From Candidatus Pelagibacter sp. HIMB1321 (GTDB lineage Bacteria > Pseudomonadota > Alphaproteobacteria > Pelagibacterales > Pelagibacteraceae), in assembly GCF_900177485.1 (NCBI RefSeq), contig NZ_LT840186.1:1256650-1320649 (forward strand): a DNA stretch of 64,000 nt. Direction: 5' to 3'. How positions within the stretch are numbered: position 1 is the first letter of the stretch; the number at the start of each line of letters is the position of its first letter. Below the pieces are notes generated by a model. That model ran no database searches. It was not told the origin of the DNA and saw only the letters and a list, made by a program, of their open reading frames with translations. Shown in pieces: positions 1-10,447 of the stretch. Position numbers and translations under genes: made by a program.

Positions 1-734
1 ATTTAGGGAAGCCTGTTTTCAATACTGTAAAAGAAGCTAAAGATAAAGTTGGTGCAGACGCAACAATGATTTATGTTCCTGCTAAATTTGCAGCTGCTGC
101 AATTATAGAAGCTATTGATGCTGATTTAGAACTAATCGTTTGTATTACTGAAGGAATACCAGTTCAAGATATGTTGAAGGTTAAACAAAAATTACTTAAA
201 TCAAAAAGTAGATTGATTGGCCCTAACTGTCCTGGGATTATTACACCAGATGAATGTAAGATAGGTATCATGCCAGGCAGTATTCATAAAAAAGGTTCTG
301 TGGGAATTGTTTCAAGATCAGGAACTTTGACTTATGAGGCTGTTGCTCAAACGACTGAAAATGGATTAGGACAATCTACATGTATAGGAATAGGCGGTGA
401 TCCTATTAATGGTACAAATTTTATAGATTGTTTAGATCTTTTTTTAAATGATGAAGAAACTAAATCTATTTTAATGATAGGTGAAATAGGAGGAACAGCA
501 GAAGAAGAGGCTGCAGAATTTGTAAAAAATCATCAAATTAAAAAACCAATGGTTGGCTTCATTGCTGGTATTACTGCACCCCCAGGCAGAAGAATGGGTC
601 ATGCAGGTGCAATTATATCAGGCGGTAAAGGTGGAGCAGAAGATAAGATAAAAAAGATGGAAGACTGCGGTATAACAATGGCTAATTCACCATCTAAAAT
701 TGGTAAGACACTTTTTGATAAATTGTCTAATTGA
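1..734 (+). CDS. sucD: Succinyl-CoA synthetase alpha subunit, 5' end cut by window
   Basis: ADP/GDP-forming succinyl-CoA ligase alpha subunit of the TCA cycle. The open frame continues upstream of the first ATG (position 66) to the window edge, reading [13 protein letters not shown] from position 3, so the gene is partial at its 5' end rather than starting at 66. The phosphohistidine motif GHAGA is present (His codon 600-602), followed by the glycine-rich [11 protein letters not shown] segment, and the family motif IGPNCPG lies further upstream. The C-terminus is complete. sucA follows after 35 nt on the same strand, as in the common sucCD-sucAB order; sucC is presumably just outside the window. 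Confidence 0.97.
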   Translation, partial: LGKPVFNTVKEAKDKVGADATMIYVPAKFAAAAIIEAIDADLELIVCITEGIPVQDMLKVKQKLLKSKSRLIGPNCPGIITPDECKIGIMPGSIHKKGSVGIVSRSGTLTYEAVAQTTENGLGQSTCIGIGGDPINGTNFIDCLDLFLNDEETKSILMIGEIGGTAEEEAAEFVKNHQIKKPMVGFIAGITAPPGRRMGHAGAIISGGKGGAEDKIKKMEDCGITMANSPSKIGKTLFDKLSN

Positions 735-746
735 AAATTAGCTTTT
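727..746 (+). terminator. Weak hairpin between sucD and sucA
   Basis: CTAATT (727-732) and AATTAG (736-741) form a 6-bp stem with a GAA loop, followed by TTTT at 743-746. It overlaps the sucD stop codon. It has the layout of an intrinsic terminator, but the stem holds a single G-C pair, so at best it would attenuate read-through into sucA or mark an mRNA processing end. Confidence 0.2.
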
Positions 747-769
747 CAGTAATATACTAATCCAAATAA

Positions 770-3664
770 ATGTCTCTGACAAAAAATCTTGAATTTGAAA
801 AAACTTCTTTTTTAACAAAAACTAATAGTGCATTTCTTGAGCAGATGTACTTAAAGTATATCAATCAAGATTCAGATTTACCCTCCAGTTGGAAAATATA
901 TTTTGATGAGTTAGGCGATGAGCTAGATTTAGTTGCTAATGAAATCAAAGGACCATCTTGGGCACCAATTAAAAAAAATATTAATATTATTGAAAAGAAA
1001 CCAAAGAATGGTTCTTCATCAAGTGAAGTTTTAAAAAAAACTAGTTCTAAAGATCAAATTCAGAACAATATAGACTCTATTAAAGCAGTAGAGTTGATTA
1101 GAGCTTATAGACTTAGAGGACATTTGTTAGCTAAGTTAGATCCTTTAGGACTTAAAGAAACTGAGTATTTGGAAGAGCTACATCCTGAATTTTATGGTTT
1201 TAAAAAAAGTGATTATAAAAGAGAAATATTTTTAAACGGAGTTACAAATAAAAAATACTCAAATATATCTGAAATCTTAAACTTTTTAGATAAAACCTAC
1301 TGTGGTTCAATCGGATATGAGTATATGCATATTTCAAATCATGAAGAGAGGGTTTGGCTTAGAAAAAGAATTGAAGAGAATGAAAATGAAATTCAATTTA
1401 CAAAAAATGGAAAAGAAGCGATTTTAAATAAATTAATACAAGCTGAAGGATTTGAAAAATTTTTAGCTACAAAATACGTTGGAACTAAAAGATTTGGTTT
1501 AGATGGAGCTGAAAGTTTAATCCCAGCCTTAGAGCAAATCATTAAAATTGGTGGCCAATCTCAAATTAAAGAAGTTAAGATTGGTATGTCTCACAGAGGA
1601 AGATTGAATGTATTGGCAAATGTTCTTCAAAAATCTTATAAAAGAATCTTCAATGAATTTGCAGGTGAGTTTCATTCAAGTTCTAATGAAGGAGCAGGTG
1701 ATGTAAAATATCACTTAGGAGCTTCATCAAATAGAGAGTTTGATGGCAACCCTGTTCATGTTAGTTTGACTGACAATCCATCTCACTTGGAGGCAGTTAA
1801 CCCAGTTGTTTTAGGTCAAACAAGAGCAAAACAGTTTTTCCATAAAGATATAGAGAGAAATAAAGTTATACCAATTTTAATCCATGGAGATGCAGCTTTT
1901 GCTGGCCAAGGAATTGTTGCAGAATGTTTTGCAATGTCAGGATTGCCCGGACATAATACAGGTGGAACCATTCATATAATAGTGAATAATCAAATTGGTT
2001 TTACAACAAGCCCAAGATTTGCAAGATCTTCACCATATCCTTCGGATGCTGCCAAAATGGTAGAAGCACCAATATTACATGTAAATGGTGATGATCCAGA
2101 AGCAGTTGTGTATGCAACAAGGATTGCTACAGAATTTAGACTAAAATTTAATAGAGATGTTGTCGTAGATTTGATTTGTTACAGAAGATTTGGACATAAT
2201 GAGGGAGATGAACCATCTTTTACTCAACCATTAATGTATAAAAAAATTAGATCCCATCCAACAACTGCAAAACTATATGGAGAAAAACTTACACAAGAAC
2301 AAATATTTAGCGAAGAGACTTTAAAAGAAAAAATAAAATCTTTTAAAGATTTACTTGATGATCAATTCAAAAATGCAAAAGATTATAAACCTAAAATTGA
2401 ATGGTTTGAAGGCACATGGTCAAGATATAAACCCGAGAAAGGTAAAGATAAAAGAGGTGTAACCGGTGTTGATAAGGTTGTGATCAAAAATATTTCAGAT
2501 AAAATTAATATAATACCATCTGAAATAAATCCTCATAAAACAATTTTAAAAGTTTTCGATCAAAGAAAAAAATCAATAGATGCCGAGAAAAATATTGATT
2601 GGGCTACAGCAGAATCCCTTGCTTTTGGTACGTTGCTGGAAGAAGGCTACCCAGTAAGATTGGTTGGACAAGATTCAGGAAGAGGTACATTTAGTCAAAG
2701 ACACTCGGTATTAAGAAATCAATTAGATAACAGTAGATACATTCCATTAAATAATATTTCAGAAAATCAAAAAAATTATGAAATTGTAGATAGTTTTTTA
2801 TCTGAATTAGCAGTTCTTGGATTTGAGTATGGTTATAGTTTAGTTGAACCTAATACCTTAACTTTATGGGAAGCACAGTTCGGAGATTTTGCTAATGGTG
2901 CTCAGGTGATTATTGATCAATTTATATCATCAGGTGAAAGAAAATGGTCTAGAGCATCAGGGATAGTTATGCTTTTACCTCATGGTTATGAAGGTCAAGG
3001 TCCCGAACATTCATCAGCAAGATTAGAGAGGTTTTTACAATTATGCTCAAATGATAACATGCAAGTTATGAACTGCACTACACCTGCAAACTATTTTCAT
3101 GCTCTAAGAAGACAGATGAAAAGAGATTTCAGAAAACCATTAATAATGATGACACCAAAATCATTATTAAGAAATAAATATTGTGTTTCTAATCTTGATG
3201 ACTTTAGTAAAGATAATTCTTTTCATAGAGTGCTTTGGGACCATGCAATGGATCCTAAAGCTGATGGTTTTATTAAATTACAAAATAGTTCAAAAATAAG
3301 AAAAGTTATTTTATGCTCAGGTAAAGTTTATTTTGATTTATTAGAGGCTCGAGAAAAATTAAAAGTTGATGATGTAATTTTGTATAGAATTGAACAATTA
3401 TATCCATTTCCTGCAAAAACATTAGTAAGTGAACTAAAGCCATACGCTCAATCAGCAACATTTCATTGGTGTCAAGAAGAACCAAAAAATATGGGTGCAT
3501 GGTTCTCTGTTCGGGATTATATACAATGGACATTGGATAATATTAAGGCTAATAATAACCAAATTTCTTATATAGGAAGAAGTCCAGACGCATCACCAGC
3601 AACTGGTTATGCAAAGAGACATATTTCTCAACAACAAGAAATTATTAAAAAAGTATTTGAATAA
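770..3664 (+). CDS. sucA: 2-oxoglutarate dehydrogenase E1 component
   Basis: Thiamine-diphosphate-dependent E1 subunit that decarboxylates 2-oxoglutarate and transfers the succinyl group to the lipoyl arm of SucB. At 964 residues it has normal family length. The N-terminal region carries the peripheral E2/E3-binding sequence (LEQMYLKYINQDSDLP). The ThDP-binding segment GDAAFAGQG is near residue 372 and NNQIG near 406. The C-terminal transketolase-like domain includes GYEGQGPEHSSARLERF near residues 740-755. It is followed by sucB after 6 nt and clearly belongs to a sucD-sucA-sucB-lpd operon. The ATG at 770 is the only reasonable start. Confidence 0.98.
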   Translation: MSLTKNLEFEKTSFLTKTNSAFLEQMYLKYINQDSDLPSSWKIYFDELGDELDLVANEIKGPSWAPIKKNINIIEKKPKNGSSSSEVLKKTSSKDQIQNNIDSIKAVELIRAYRLRGHLLAKLDPLGLKETEYLEELHPEFYGFKKSDYKREIFLNGVTNKKYSNISEILNFLDKTYCGSIGYEYMHISNHEERVWLRKRIEENENEIQFTKNGKEAILNKLIQAEGFEKFLATKYVGTKRFGLDGAESLIPALEQIIKIGGQSQIKEVKIGMSHRGRLNVLANVLQKSYKRIFNEFAGEFHSSSNEGAGDVKYHLGASSNREFDGNPVHVSLTDNPSHLEAVNPVVLGQTRAKQFFHKDIERNKVIPILIHGDAAFAGQGIVAECFAMSGLPGHNTGGTIHIIVNNQIGFTTSPRFARSSPYPSDAAKMVEAPILHVNGDDPEAVVYATRIATEFRLKFNRDVVVDLICYRRFGHNEGDEPSFTQPLMYKKIRSHPTTAKLYGEKLTQEQIFSEETLKEKIKSFKDLLDDQFKNAKDYKPKIEWFEGTWSRYKPEKGKDKRGVTGVDKVVIKNISDKINIIPSEINPHKTILKVFDQRKKSIDAEKNIDWATAESLAFGTLLEEGYPVRLVGQDSGRGTFSQRHSVLRNQLDNSRYIPLNNISENQKNYEIVDSFLSELAVLGFEYGYSLVEPNTLTLWEAQFGDFANGAQVIIDQFISSGERKWSRASGIVMLLPHGYEGQGPEHSSARLERFLQLCSNDNMQVMNCTTPANYFHALRRQMKRDFRKPLIMMTPKSLLRNKYCVSNLDDFSKDNSFHRVLWDHAMDPKADGFIKLQNSSKIRKVILCSGKVYFDLLEAREKLKVDDVILYRIEQLYPFPAKTLVSELKPYAQSATFHWCQEEPKNMGAWFSVRDYIQWTLDNIKANNNQISYIGRSPDASPATGYAKRHISQQQEIIKKVFE

Positions 3665-3670
3665 AAAATA

Positions 3671-4972
3671 ATGAGTGAAAAAATTGTAGTTCCTGTCTTA
3701 GGTGAAAGTATTACAGAAGCAACAGTCTCTAAATGGTTAAAAAGTGAAGGTGAAACAGTTGAAGCCGATGAACCAATTGTTGAATTAGAGACTGATAAGG
3801 TAAATTTAGAAGTTCCATCACCAATTAGTGGTGTCTTGTCAGAAATAAATTCTAAAGATGGGACAGTTGTTGAAGTTGGAGCGTTACTTGGATCAGTATC
3901 TGAAAATGGATCTGGAACAGTGAAAAAAGAAGTAATTAAAAAAATAGAACCAACAGCAACACCAGAAAATAATGTTGTAAATTTAGAAGTTCCAAAAAAA
4001 GAACCAGAAATTTTTGAGGAAAAAAAAGATCAAGAGAGTTCTGATGAAGCACCATTAATTTTAACAAAAGAAGTAAAAGAAAAAGAAGAAGTAAAGCTTG
4101 AATCTGACTCAGAAAATCAAACTTTATCTCCAGCAGTAAGAAAAATTGTTGCTGAAAAGAAAATCGACATTAATTCAGTTAAAGGTACAGGTAAAGATGG
4201 AAGAATTTTAAAAGGCGATTTAATTAGTCTTATGGGAGCACAACCACAACCTTCTGAAAGAAAAGCTCAATACGGTCCTGAGGAAAAAATTAGGATGACT
4301 AGATTGAGACAAACGATTGCTAAAAGACTAAAACAAGCTCAAGAAAATGCAGCCTTGTTAACAACGTTTAATGAAGTTGACATGTCAAGCATTATGGAAA
4401 TGAGAAAAGAAAACCAAGAGGATTTTCAAAGTAGATATGGAATAAAATTAGGCTTTATGTCTTTCTTTGTAAAAGCTTGCATAGTTGCACTTAAATCTTT
4501 TCCAGCTGTAAATGCGGAAATTGATGGAGAGGACATAATTTATAAAAATTATTATAATATTAGTTTTGCAGTTGGTACTGAAAAAGGTTTAGTTGTCCCA
4601 GTATTAAAAAATGCTGATGAACTATCATTTGCAGATATTGAAAAAAATATTAAAGAAATTTCAGAGAAAGCTAGAGACGGAAAATTAACAATCGAGGATC
4701 TTCAGGGTGGAACTTTTACAATCAGTAACGGCGGTGTTTATGGATCGATGTTATCGACACCAATTTTAAATCTTCCTCAATCTGGAGTTCTTGGGATGCA
4801 TAATATTGTTGAAAGACCAGTGGTGGTTGATGGAGAAATTAAGATAAGACCAATTATGTATTTAGCTTTATCCTATGATCATAGAATAATAGATGGAAAA
4901 GAGTCTGTTTCATTTTTAAAAATGATTAAGGAAAATCTAGAAGACCCAAGAAGATTATTTTTAGATATTTAA
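3671..4972 (+). CDS. sucB: Dihydrolipoamide succinyltransferase, E2 of 2-OGDH
   Basis: E2 core of the 2-oxoglutarate dehydrogenase complex, which accepts the succinyl group on a lipoyl lysine and passes it to CoA. Domain order is an N-terminal lipoyl domain (residues 1-75, lipoylation site Lys43 in ETDKVNLE), a Lys/Glu/Pro-rich flexible linker, a peripheral subunit-binding domain (about 152-190, LSPAVRKIV...[10 protein letters not shown]), and the catalytic acyltransferase domain with the DHRIIDG motif (His403, Asp407). There is one lipoyl domain, as usual for SucB. The stop codon directly abuts the lpd start codon, implying tight translational coupling of E2 and E3. Confidence 0.97.
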   Translation: MSEKIVVPVLGESITEATVSKWLKSEGETVEADEPIVELETDKVNLEVPSPISGVLSEINSKDGTVVEVGALLGSVSENGSGTVKKEVIKKIEPTATPENNVVNLEVPKKEPEIFEEKKDQESSDEAPLILTKEVKEKEEVKLESDSENQTLSPAVRKIVAEKKIDINSVKGTGKDGRILKGDLISLMGAQPQPSERKAQYGPEEKIRMTRLRQTIAKRLKQAQENAALLTTFNEVDMSSIMEMRKENQEDFQSRYGIKLGFMSFFVKACIVALKSFPAVNAEIDGEDIIYKNYYNISFAVGTEKGLVVPVLKNADELSFADIEKNIKEISEKARDGKLTIEDLQGGTFTISNGGVYGSMLSTPILNLPQSGVLGMHNIVERPVVVDGEIKIRPIMYLALSYDHRIIDGKESVSFLKMIKENLEDPRRLFLDI

Positions 4973-6373
4973 ATGTCAGAAAAATTTCAAGCAGTTGTAA
5001 TTGGTGGTGGTCCGGGTGGTTATGTTTGTGCAATTAGATTGGCTCAATTAGGATTGAAAACTGCATGTATTGAATCGAGAGGTTCATTAGGTGGTACTTG
5101 CCTGAATGTTGGATGTATACCCTCAAAGAGTTTATTAAACTTATCTGAAGAATTCCATAAAGTTAAAAATCTATCAAATAAAGGAATAGAAGTTGGTGAA
5201 GTAAAGCTAAATCTTAATAAAATGATGAAAAGTAAGGATAAAGCAGTAACTGTTTTGACAAAGGGAGTTGAGTTTTTATTAAAGAAAAACAAAGTTACAT
5301 ATTTCAAAGGTCATGGAAGCTTTAAATCAAAGAATGAAATCAATATAAAAGATGCAGATAACAAAGAGACAGTAATTGGTGCAGATAACATTATAATTGC
5401 TACAGGATCAGTACCTGTATCACTCCCAGGAATAGATTTTGACGAGAAAACAATTTTATCTTCTACCGGAGCTTTAAAGATAGAGCAGGTGCCAAAAAAA
5501 ATGGTTGTAGTAGGTGGAGGATACATTGGGTTAGAAATGGGATCAGTTTGGTCAAGATTAGGAGCTGAAGTTCATGTAGTAGAATTCTTAGAACACATCA
5601 CGCCTGGCATGGATAGAGAGATTTCCCAAGAATTTATGAAAATTTTAAAAAAACAGGGAATAAAATTTCATATGCAGCATAAAGTTGAAGAGATTAAAAA
5701 AGATAGTGAGGGAGCAATTGTTTCAACTAGTGATAAAGATGGAAATAAAAAAGATTTTGATTGTGATGTAGTTTTAATTTCAGTTGGAAGAAAACCTAAT
5801 ACGGAAGGATTAAACATTGAAGCAGCTGGAGTTGAACTTGATGAAAAACATAGAGTTAAGACAGACAAAAATTTTAAGACTAATCAAAATAATATTTATG
5901 CTATTGGAGACGTAATCACTGGTCCTATGCTTGCACATAAAGCTGAGGATGAAGGAATAGCAGTTGCTGAAAATATTGCAGGACAATCAGGCCATGTTAA
6001 TTATGATACTATTCCTGGTGTTGTCTATACAACCCCAGAAGTTGCTTCAATTGGAAAAACAGAAGAACAGTTAAAAGAAAAAAATGTTGATTATAAAATT
6101 GGAAAATTTTCATTTATGGCAAACTCAAGAGCAAAAGCAATTGATGATGCAGAAGGATTTGTTAAAATTCTAGCTGATGCTAAAACAGATAAAGTTTTAG
6201 GGGCTCATTTAATAGGGCCTCACGCAGGAGAATTAATAGCTGAAATTGGAGTAGCTATGGAATTTGGAGCAAGTTCTGAAGATATTGCAAGAACATGTCA
6301 TGCACATCCTACATTTTCTGAAGCAGTTAAAGAAGCAGCTCTTTCAGTTGATAAAAGGGCAATACACTCTTAA
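4973..6373 (+). CDS. lpd: Dihydrolipoamide dehydrogenase, E3
   Basis: FAD/NAD-dependent E3 that reoxidises the lipoyl group of SucB. The FAD-binding GGGPGG is at residues 11-16 and the redox-active disulfide is Cys43/Cys48 in GGTCLNVGCIPSK. The NAD-binding GGGYIGLE is near 180. The C-terminal dimerisation domain carries the catalytic HAHPT near residues 443-447. The length of 466 residues is standard. It is the last gene of the sucD-sucA-sucB-lpd block. It may also serve other lipoyl complexes, since one E3 is often shared; that sharing is inference. Confidence 0.97.
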   Translation: MSEKFQAVVIGGGPGGYVCAIRLAQLGLKTACIESRGSLGGTCLNVGCIPSKSLLNLSEEFHKVKNLSNKGIEVGEVKLNLNKMMKSKDKAVTVLTKGVEFLLKKNKVTYFKGHGSFKSKNEINIKDADNKETVIGADNIIIATGSVPVSLPGIDFDEKTILSSTGALKIEQVPKKMVVVGGGYIGLEMGSVWSRLGAEVHVVEFLEHITPGMDREISQEFMKILKKQGIKFHMQHKVEEIKKDSEGAIVSTSDKDGNKKDFDCDVVLISVGRKPNTEGLNIEAAGVELDEKHRVKTDKNFKTNQNNIYAIGDVITGPMLAHKAEDEGIAVAENIAGQSGHVNYDTIPGVVYTTPEVASIGKTEEQLKEKNVDYKIGKFSFMANSRAKAIDDAEGFVKILADAKTDKVLGAHLIGPHAGELIAEIGVAMEFGASSEDIARTCHAHPTFSEAVKEAALSVDKRAIHS

Positions 6374-6404
6374 AATTTTTAGCATCTTATATTAAAGTTA
6401 ACTG

Positions 6405-8336
6405 ATGCCCCAAGAAGATAAATTGATATTAGAAAAACTTTTTATACAAGCTCTGGAAAATCATAAAAAGAAAAATTTTCATAATGCAAAAAATATTTAC
6501 AAAGAGGTTTTAAAAAAAGATCCATTTCATTTAAAGGCATGTTTTAATCTTGCAATTTTATATAACAATTTAGGTAATTTTCAAAAATCAATTATTTATT
6601 ATGAAAAGGTTTTAGAGATTAAACCCCATGAATTTAATGCCTGCTACAATCTAGGTAATATCTATAAAAAATTAAAAAAAAATGATAAAGCAAAAAAACT
6701 TTATAAAAAAGTAATCGAGTTACAACCTAAAAACATTGCAGCATTAAATAATCTTGGAAATTTATCTAGAGAACTAGGAGAGTATCAAAATGCAATTAGA
6801 TATTTTAAAGAATTAATAAAAATTAAACCTAATTTTGCTATCGGTTATTATAATCTTGGGCATCTACTCAAAGAAATAGGTGAATATCATGAGGCAATAG
6901 AATATTTTGATAAAGCCGTTAAGATAGAGCCAAAAAATCTTATATTTCAATGGCAGTCTATGATTACATTTCCAGTAATTTATAAAAATTTTGAAGAAAT
7001 TGAACTCTCAAGAACTAAATTTAAAAAAAAAATTAAAGTTATAGATCAGTTATTAAATAGTGAGAATAAATATACCAAGTATGATCTAGAAAACACTATT
7101 AATTCAGGTACAAATTTTTTTTTACATTATCAGGGAAAGGATGATTTAAGTTTACAAAAGCAGTTTGCAAATTTAATAGAACAGATAACACAAAAAGTTT
7201 ACCCTCAATTTAATATTAAAATAAAAAAAAAAAAATTAGATAAGAAAATATCAGTTGGTTTTATTTCATCTTTTTTCAGGGATCATACGGTATCAAAATT
7301 ATTTAAAAATTGGATACTAAAATTGGATGATAAAAAGTTTGATAAATTTACATACTATGTTTCTAACAATATTGATCATGTTACTCAAAAAATTAAGAAT
7401 AATTCTAAACTTTTTTTTAGTGAGAATGTTGAAGAATTAATTTCTCAGATATCTGCAGATAGTATAGATGTAATCATATATTTGGATATTGGGATGGAAC
7501 CAAAAATACAGATTTTAAGTTCTTTAAGATTAGCATCATTGCAATTTAATACTTGGGGCCATCCTGTGACCTCAGGTTTTAAGAATATTGATTTTTTTCT
7601 CTCAAGTGAATTGATGGAAGCTAATGATTCAAAAAAATATTTTTCTGAAAAATTAATTAAAATGCCTCAATTAGGAATAGATTATGATTTTCCAGATTTA
7701 TCTAATACAAAAGAGCCTGAATTATCTAAAAGTACAAAATCAACAATATTTTTAAACCTTCAAAGTTTGTTTAAACTTTTACCTCAAGATGATCATATTT
7801 ATTTAGATATAATAAAGAAAAATCCAAACTGTTATTTTTGGTTTATTGAGGGCATAAAAGATCCAATGAATTTAGTATTTAAAGATAGAATTTCAAAACG
7901 ATTTCAGGATGAGGGGTATGACTTTAAAAAATATTTTTACTTTCATCCAAGATGTAGCAATAATGAATTTTTAGGTCTAATTAAAAAATCGGATATAATT
8001 TTAGATAGTTTGAATTGGTCTGGTGGAAATACTTCTTTAGAAGCTATTAGTTTGAATAAGCCAATTATTACTCTTCCATCTAATTTTATGAGAGGAAGAC
8101 ACACTTATGGTATTTTAAAAATTCTAGGTATAGAAGAAACAATCGCAAACTCTAAAAAAAACTATATTGAAATAGCTTTAAAATTGGCTAGCGATATCAA
8201 TTTTAGAAATGAAGTAATTAAAAAAATTAAGATAAATAAAAAAAAATTATTTAATAATGAAAAATCAGTAACATTTTTGGAAAAAGTGATTACCAGTGAA
8301 TATTACAAAAAAAATAATATTAAAGTAAAAGGTTAA
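6405..8336 (+). CDS. TPR protein with O-GlcNAc-transferase (SPINDLY/GT41) domain
   Basis: A 643-residue protein of two parts. The first 190 or so residues are consecutive tetratricopeptide repeats of about 34 residues (for example ACYNLGNIYKKLKKNDKAKK and ALNNLGNLSRELGEYQNAI). A linker follows, then from about residue 280 a GT41/SPINDLY catalytic region, recognised by VGFISSFFRDHTVSKL, FNTWGHPVTSG, the FFLSSELMEA segment, FFHPR-like FYFHPRCSNNEF and DSLNWSGGNTSLEAI. In eukaryotes this family adds O-GlcNAc to Ser/Thr; bacterial members are mostly uncharacterised and may glycosylate proteins or surface glycans. No signal peptide is seen, so it is probably cytoplasmic. It begins 31 nt after lpd, with a TATATT at 6388-6393 that could give it its own start. 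The acceptor is unknown. Confidence 0.85.
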   Translation: MPQEDKLILEKLFIQALENHKKKNFHNAKNIYKEVLKKDPFHLKACFNLAILYNNLGNFQKSIIYYEKVLEIKPHEFNACYNLGNIYKKLKKNDKAKKLYKKVIELQPKNIAALNNLGNLSRELGEYQNAIRYFKELIKIKPNFAIGYYNLGHLLKEIGEYHEAIEYFDKAVKIEPKNLIFQWQSMITFPVIYKNFEEIELSRTKFKKKIKVIDQLLNSENKYTKYDLENTINSGTNFFLHYQGKDDLSLQKQFANLIEQITQKVYPQFNIKIKKKKLDKKISVGFISSFFRDHTVSKLFKNWILKLDDKKFDKFTYYVSNNIDHVTQKIKNNSKLFFSENVEELISQISADSIDVIIYLDIGMEPKIQILSSLRLASLQFNTWGHPVTSGFKNIDFFLSSELMEANDSKKYFSEKLIKMPQLGIDYDFPDLSNTKEPELSKSTKSTIFLNLQSLFKLLPQDDHIYLDIIKKNPNCYFWFIEGIKDPMNLVFKDRISKRFQDEGYDFKKYFYFHPRCSNNEFLGLIKKSDIILDSLNWSGGNTSLEAISLNKPIITLPSNFMRGRHTYGILKILGIEETIANSKKNYIEIALKLASDINFRNEVIKKIKINKKKLFNNEKSVTFLEKVITSEYYKKNNIKVKG

Positions 8337-8381
8337 GTTTAATCTCTTAGCAACTATTATGTTTATATTTTATAGCTAAAT

Positions 8382-10337
8382 ATGAAATATCCAATTCTAT
8401 TACCTAATATATTTGATTATCCTTTTACTTATGAAAGTGACATCAAATTAAAGATAGGTGATTTTGTAATTGTACCGTTTGGAAAATCAAAAATTACTGG
8501 TGTGGTTTGGGATGAATTTGAAAAAAATGATAAAAAAACTTTTAAAATAAAAAAAGTTTTAAAAAAACTAGAAATATTAGCTTTAAAAAAAAATACAATT
8601 AATTTTTTAAATTGGTTTTCAAAATACAATCTAATTCCAAAAGGTATGGCATTAAAGTTATCATTGTTAAGTAGTAACGCTGTAGAGAAACTATCTGATG
8701 AAAAATATAATGAATATTCTACTAATATAAAAAATAACTCTTTTGAGCTATCAAAAGATCAAAAAACATCCCTTAAATTAATGACTAAATTTTCTGATAA
8801 ATTTAGGGTTCATGTTTTGCAAGGTACAACAGGCTCAGGAAAAACTATTGTATATTTTGAAGCTTTAAAAGATTTTATAAATAGAGGTTTTCAAGGCTTA
8901 ATTTTATTACCTGAAATTGGTTTAACTGGACAATTTGAACAAAAATTCTGCGAATTTTTTGGTTTTAAACCTGCTGTATGGCATTCAGGAATTTCAAAGA
9001 AAAAAAAAGAAATCATATGGAGCGGTGTTAATGAGGGTAAGATCAATGTTATCATTGGAGCGAGATCATCACTATTTTTACCTTTTAAGAAATTAGGCCT
9101 AATCATTGTTGATGAAGAGCATGACCAATCTTACAAACAAGATGAAGGAATCATTTATAATGCAAGAGATATGGCAATCGCTAGAGCATCATTTGAAAAT
9201 ATTCCTATAAATTTAATTACGGCTGTGCCTTCAATTGAAACTTATGAAAATATTAAGAAAGGCAAATATTCAGTATCAAAACTTAATCAAAGGTATCAAG
9301 ATGCTGCATTACCCAATTATGAAATAATAAATTTGAATAACACCAAACTTGAAAAACAAACGTGGTTGTCAAAAGAGACTATAGAAAAAGCAAATGAACA
9401 TTTAAAAAAAAATGATCAAGTTTTATTTTTTTTGAATAGGAGAGGTTTTTCACCACATGTGTTGTGTAAAAAATGTTTCAGTGCTTACAACTGTCCAAAT
9501 TGTTCTATTAATCTAGTTTATCATAAAAAAAAAGAAACTCTGCTTTGTCATTATTGTGGTTTTAAATCATCTTTGAATAGAGATTGCTCAAAAGAAGGAC
9601 AGTGTGATTTTATTTTTAGTGGCCCAGGAGTTGAGAGAATATCAGAGGAAGTTAAAAAAAATTTTCCTAATAAGAAAGTAGAAATTTTTTCAAGTGACAC
9701 AATGAATAAAAAAAACTCTTCTGATACATTAAATAAGATTATAAATAATGAGATTGAAATTCTGGTAGGAACACAACTCATATCCAAAGGTTTTCATTTT
9801 CCAAATTTAAACTGTATTATCGTAGTTGATATTGATTTAACAACACAAGGTCACGATTTAAGAGCAACTGAAAAAAGTTTGCAACTATATCATCAGTTAT
9901 CCGGTAGAGCTGGTAGGACTGGTAAACCAGCAACTGTATATTTTCAAACTTATAGTAAAAACACAAAAATGATCAGTGAAATTACTAATAGAAATCCAGA
10001 TATATTTCTAGATAGAGAATTAGAAATTAGAAAAAAAAACAAATTACCTCCTTATGAAAGATTTATTTCGTTAATACTTACGGGAGAGAATGAGCAGAAA
10101 TTAGAAAAGGATGCTTTTTATTTCAAAACTTTTTTGGAAGATAAAATTAATGCTAGAGTTCTTGGCCCTGTTAGTGCTCCAATTTTTAGACTTAAAAGGA
10201 AATTTAGGATTAGGCTGCTGATCCGAGGCTCTAAATCTTTGAAATTGCAAAGTTCTGTAAGCGAATTAATTGCAAAGTATAAATTTTCGAATGGAATAAA
10301 ACTGACAGTTGATGTTGACCCTCTAAACTTCAATTAA
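8382..10337 (+). CDS. priA: Primosomal replication-restart helicase PriA
   Basis: Superfamily 2 DNA helicase that reloads the replicative helicase at stalled forks. The Walker A motif GTTGSGKT is near residues 148-155 and the DEEH Walker B near 243-247. A zinc-binding cysteine cluster lies at about residues 361-410 (CKKC, CPNC, CHYC). Motif VI-like QLSGRAGRTGK follows. At 651 residues it is shorter than the 732-residue E. coli protein, mainly because the N-terminal 3'-DNA-end-binding domain is compact. The start ATG at 8382 gives the MKYPILLPNIFDYPFTY opening, which fits that domain. It is 45 nt after the preceding gene and 110 nt before the ATP synthase operon. Confidence 0.95.
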   Translation: MKYPILLPNIFDYPFTYESDIKLKIGDFVIVPFGKSKITGVVWDEFEKNDKKTFKIKKVLKKLEILALKKNTINFLNWFSKYNLIPKGMALKLSLLSSNAVEKLSDEKYNEYSTNIKNNSFELSKDQKTSLKLMTKFSDKFRVHVLQGTTGSGKTIVYFEALKDFINRGFQGLILLPEIGLTGQFEQKFCEFFGFKPAVWHSGISKKKKEIIWSGVNEGKINVIIGARSSLFLPFKKLGLIIVDEEHDQSYKQDEGIIYNARDMAIARASFENIPINLITAVPSIETYENIKKGKYSVSKLNQRYQDAALPNYEIINLNNTKLEKQTWLSKETIEKANEHLKKNDQVLFFLNRRGFSPHVLCKKCFSAYNCPNCSINLVYHKKKETLLCHYCGFKSSLNRDCSKEGQCDFIFSGPGVERISEEVKKNFPNKKVEIFSSDTMNKKNSSDTLNKIINNEIEILVGTQLISKGFHFPNLNCIIVVDIDLTTQGHDLRATEKSLQLYHQLSGRAGRTGKPATVYFQTYSKNTKMISEITNRNPDIFLDRELEIRKKNKLPPYERFISLILTGENEQKLEKDAFYFKTFLEDKINARVLGPVSAPIFRLKRKFRIRLLIRGSKSLKLQSSVSELIAKYKFSNGIKLTVDVDPLNFN

Positions 10338-10447
10338 ATGGCAAAAAAAAGGTCTTTTTGCAACATTGTGTTACTTGAAGAGGTAAATTCTATATGCTAA
10401 TTAAAGCCAGTTTTTAAAGAACAATCAACACTAACTAAAAGATAAAA

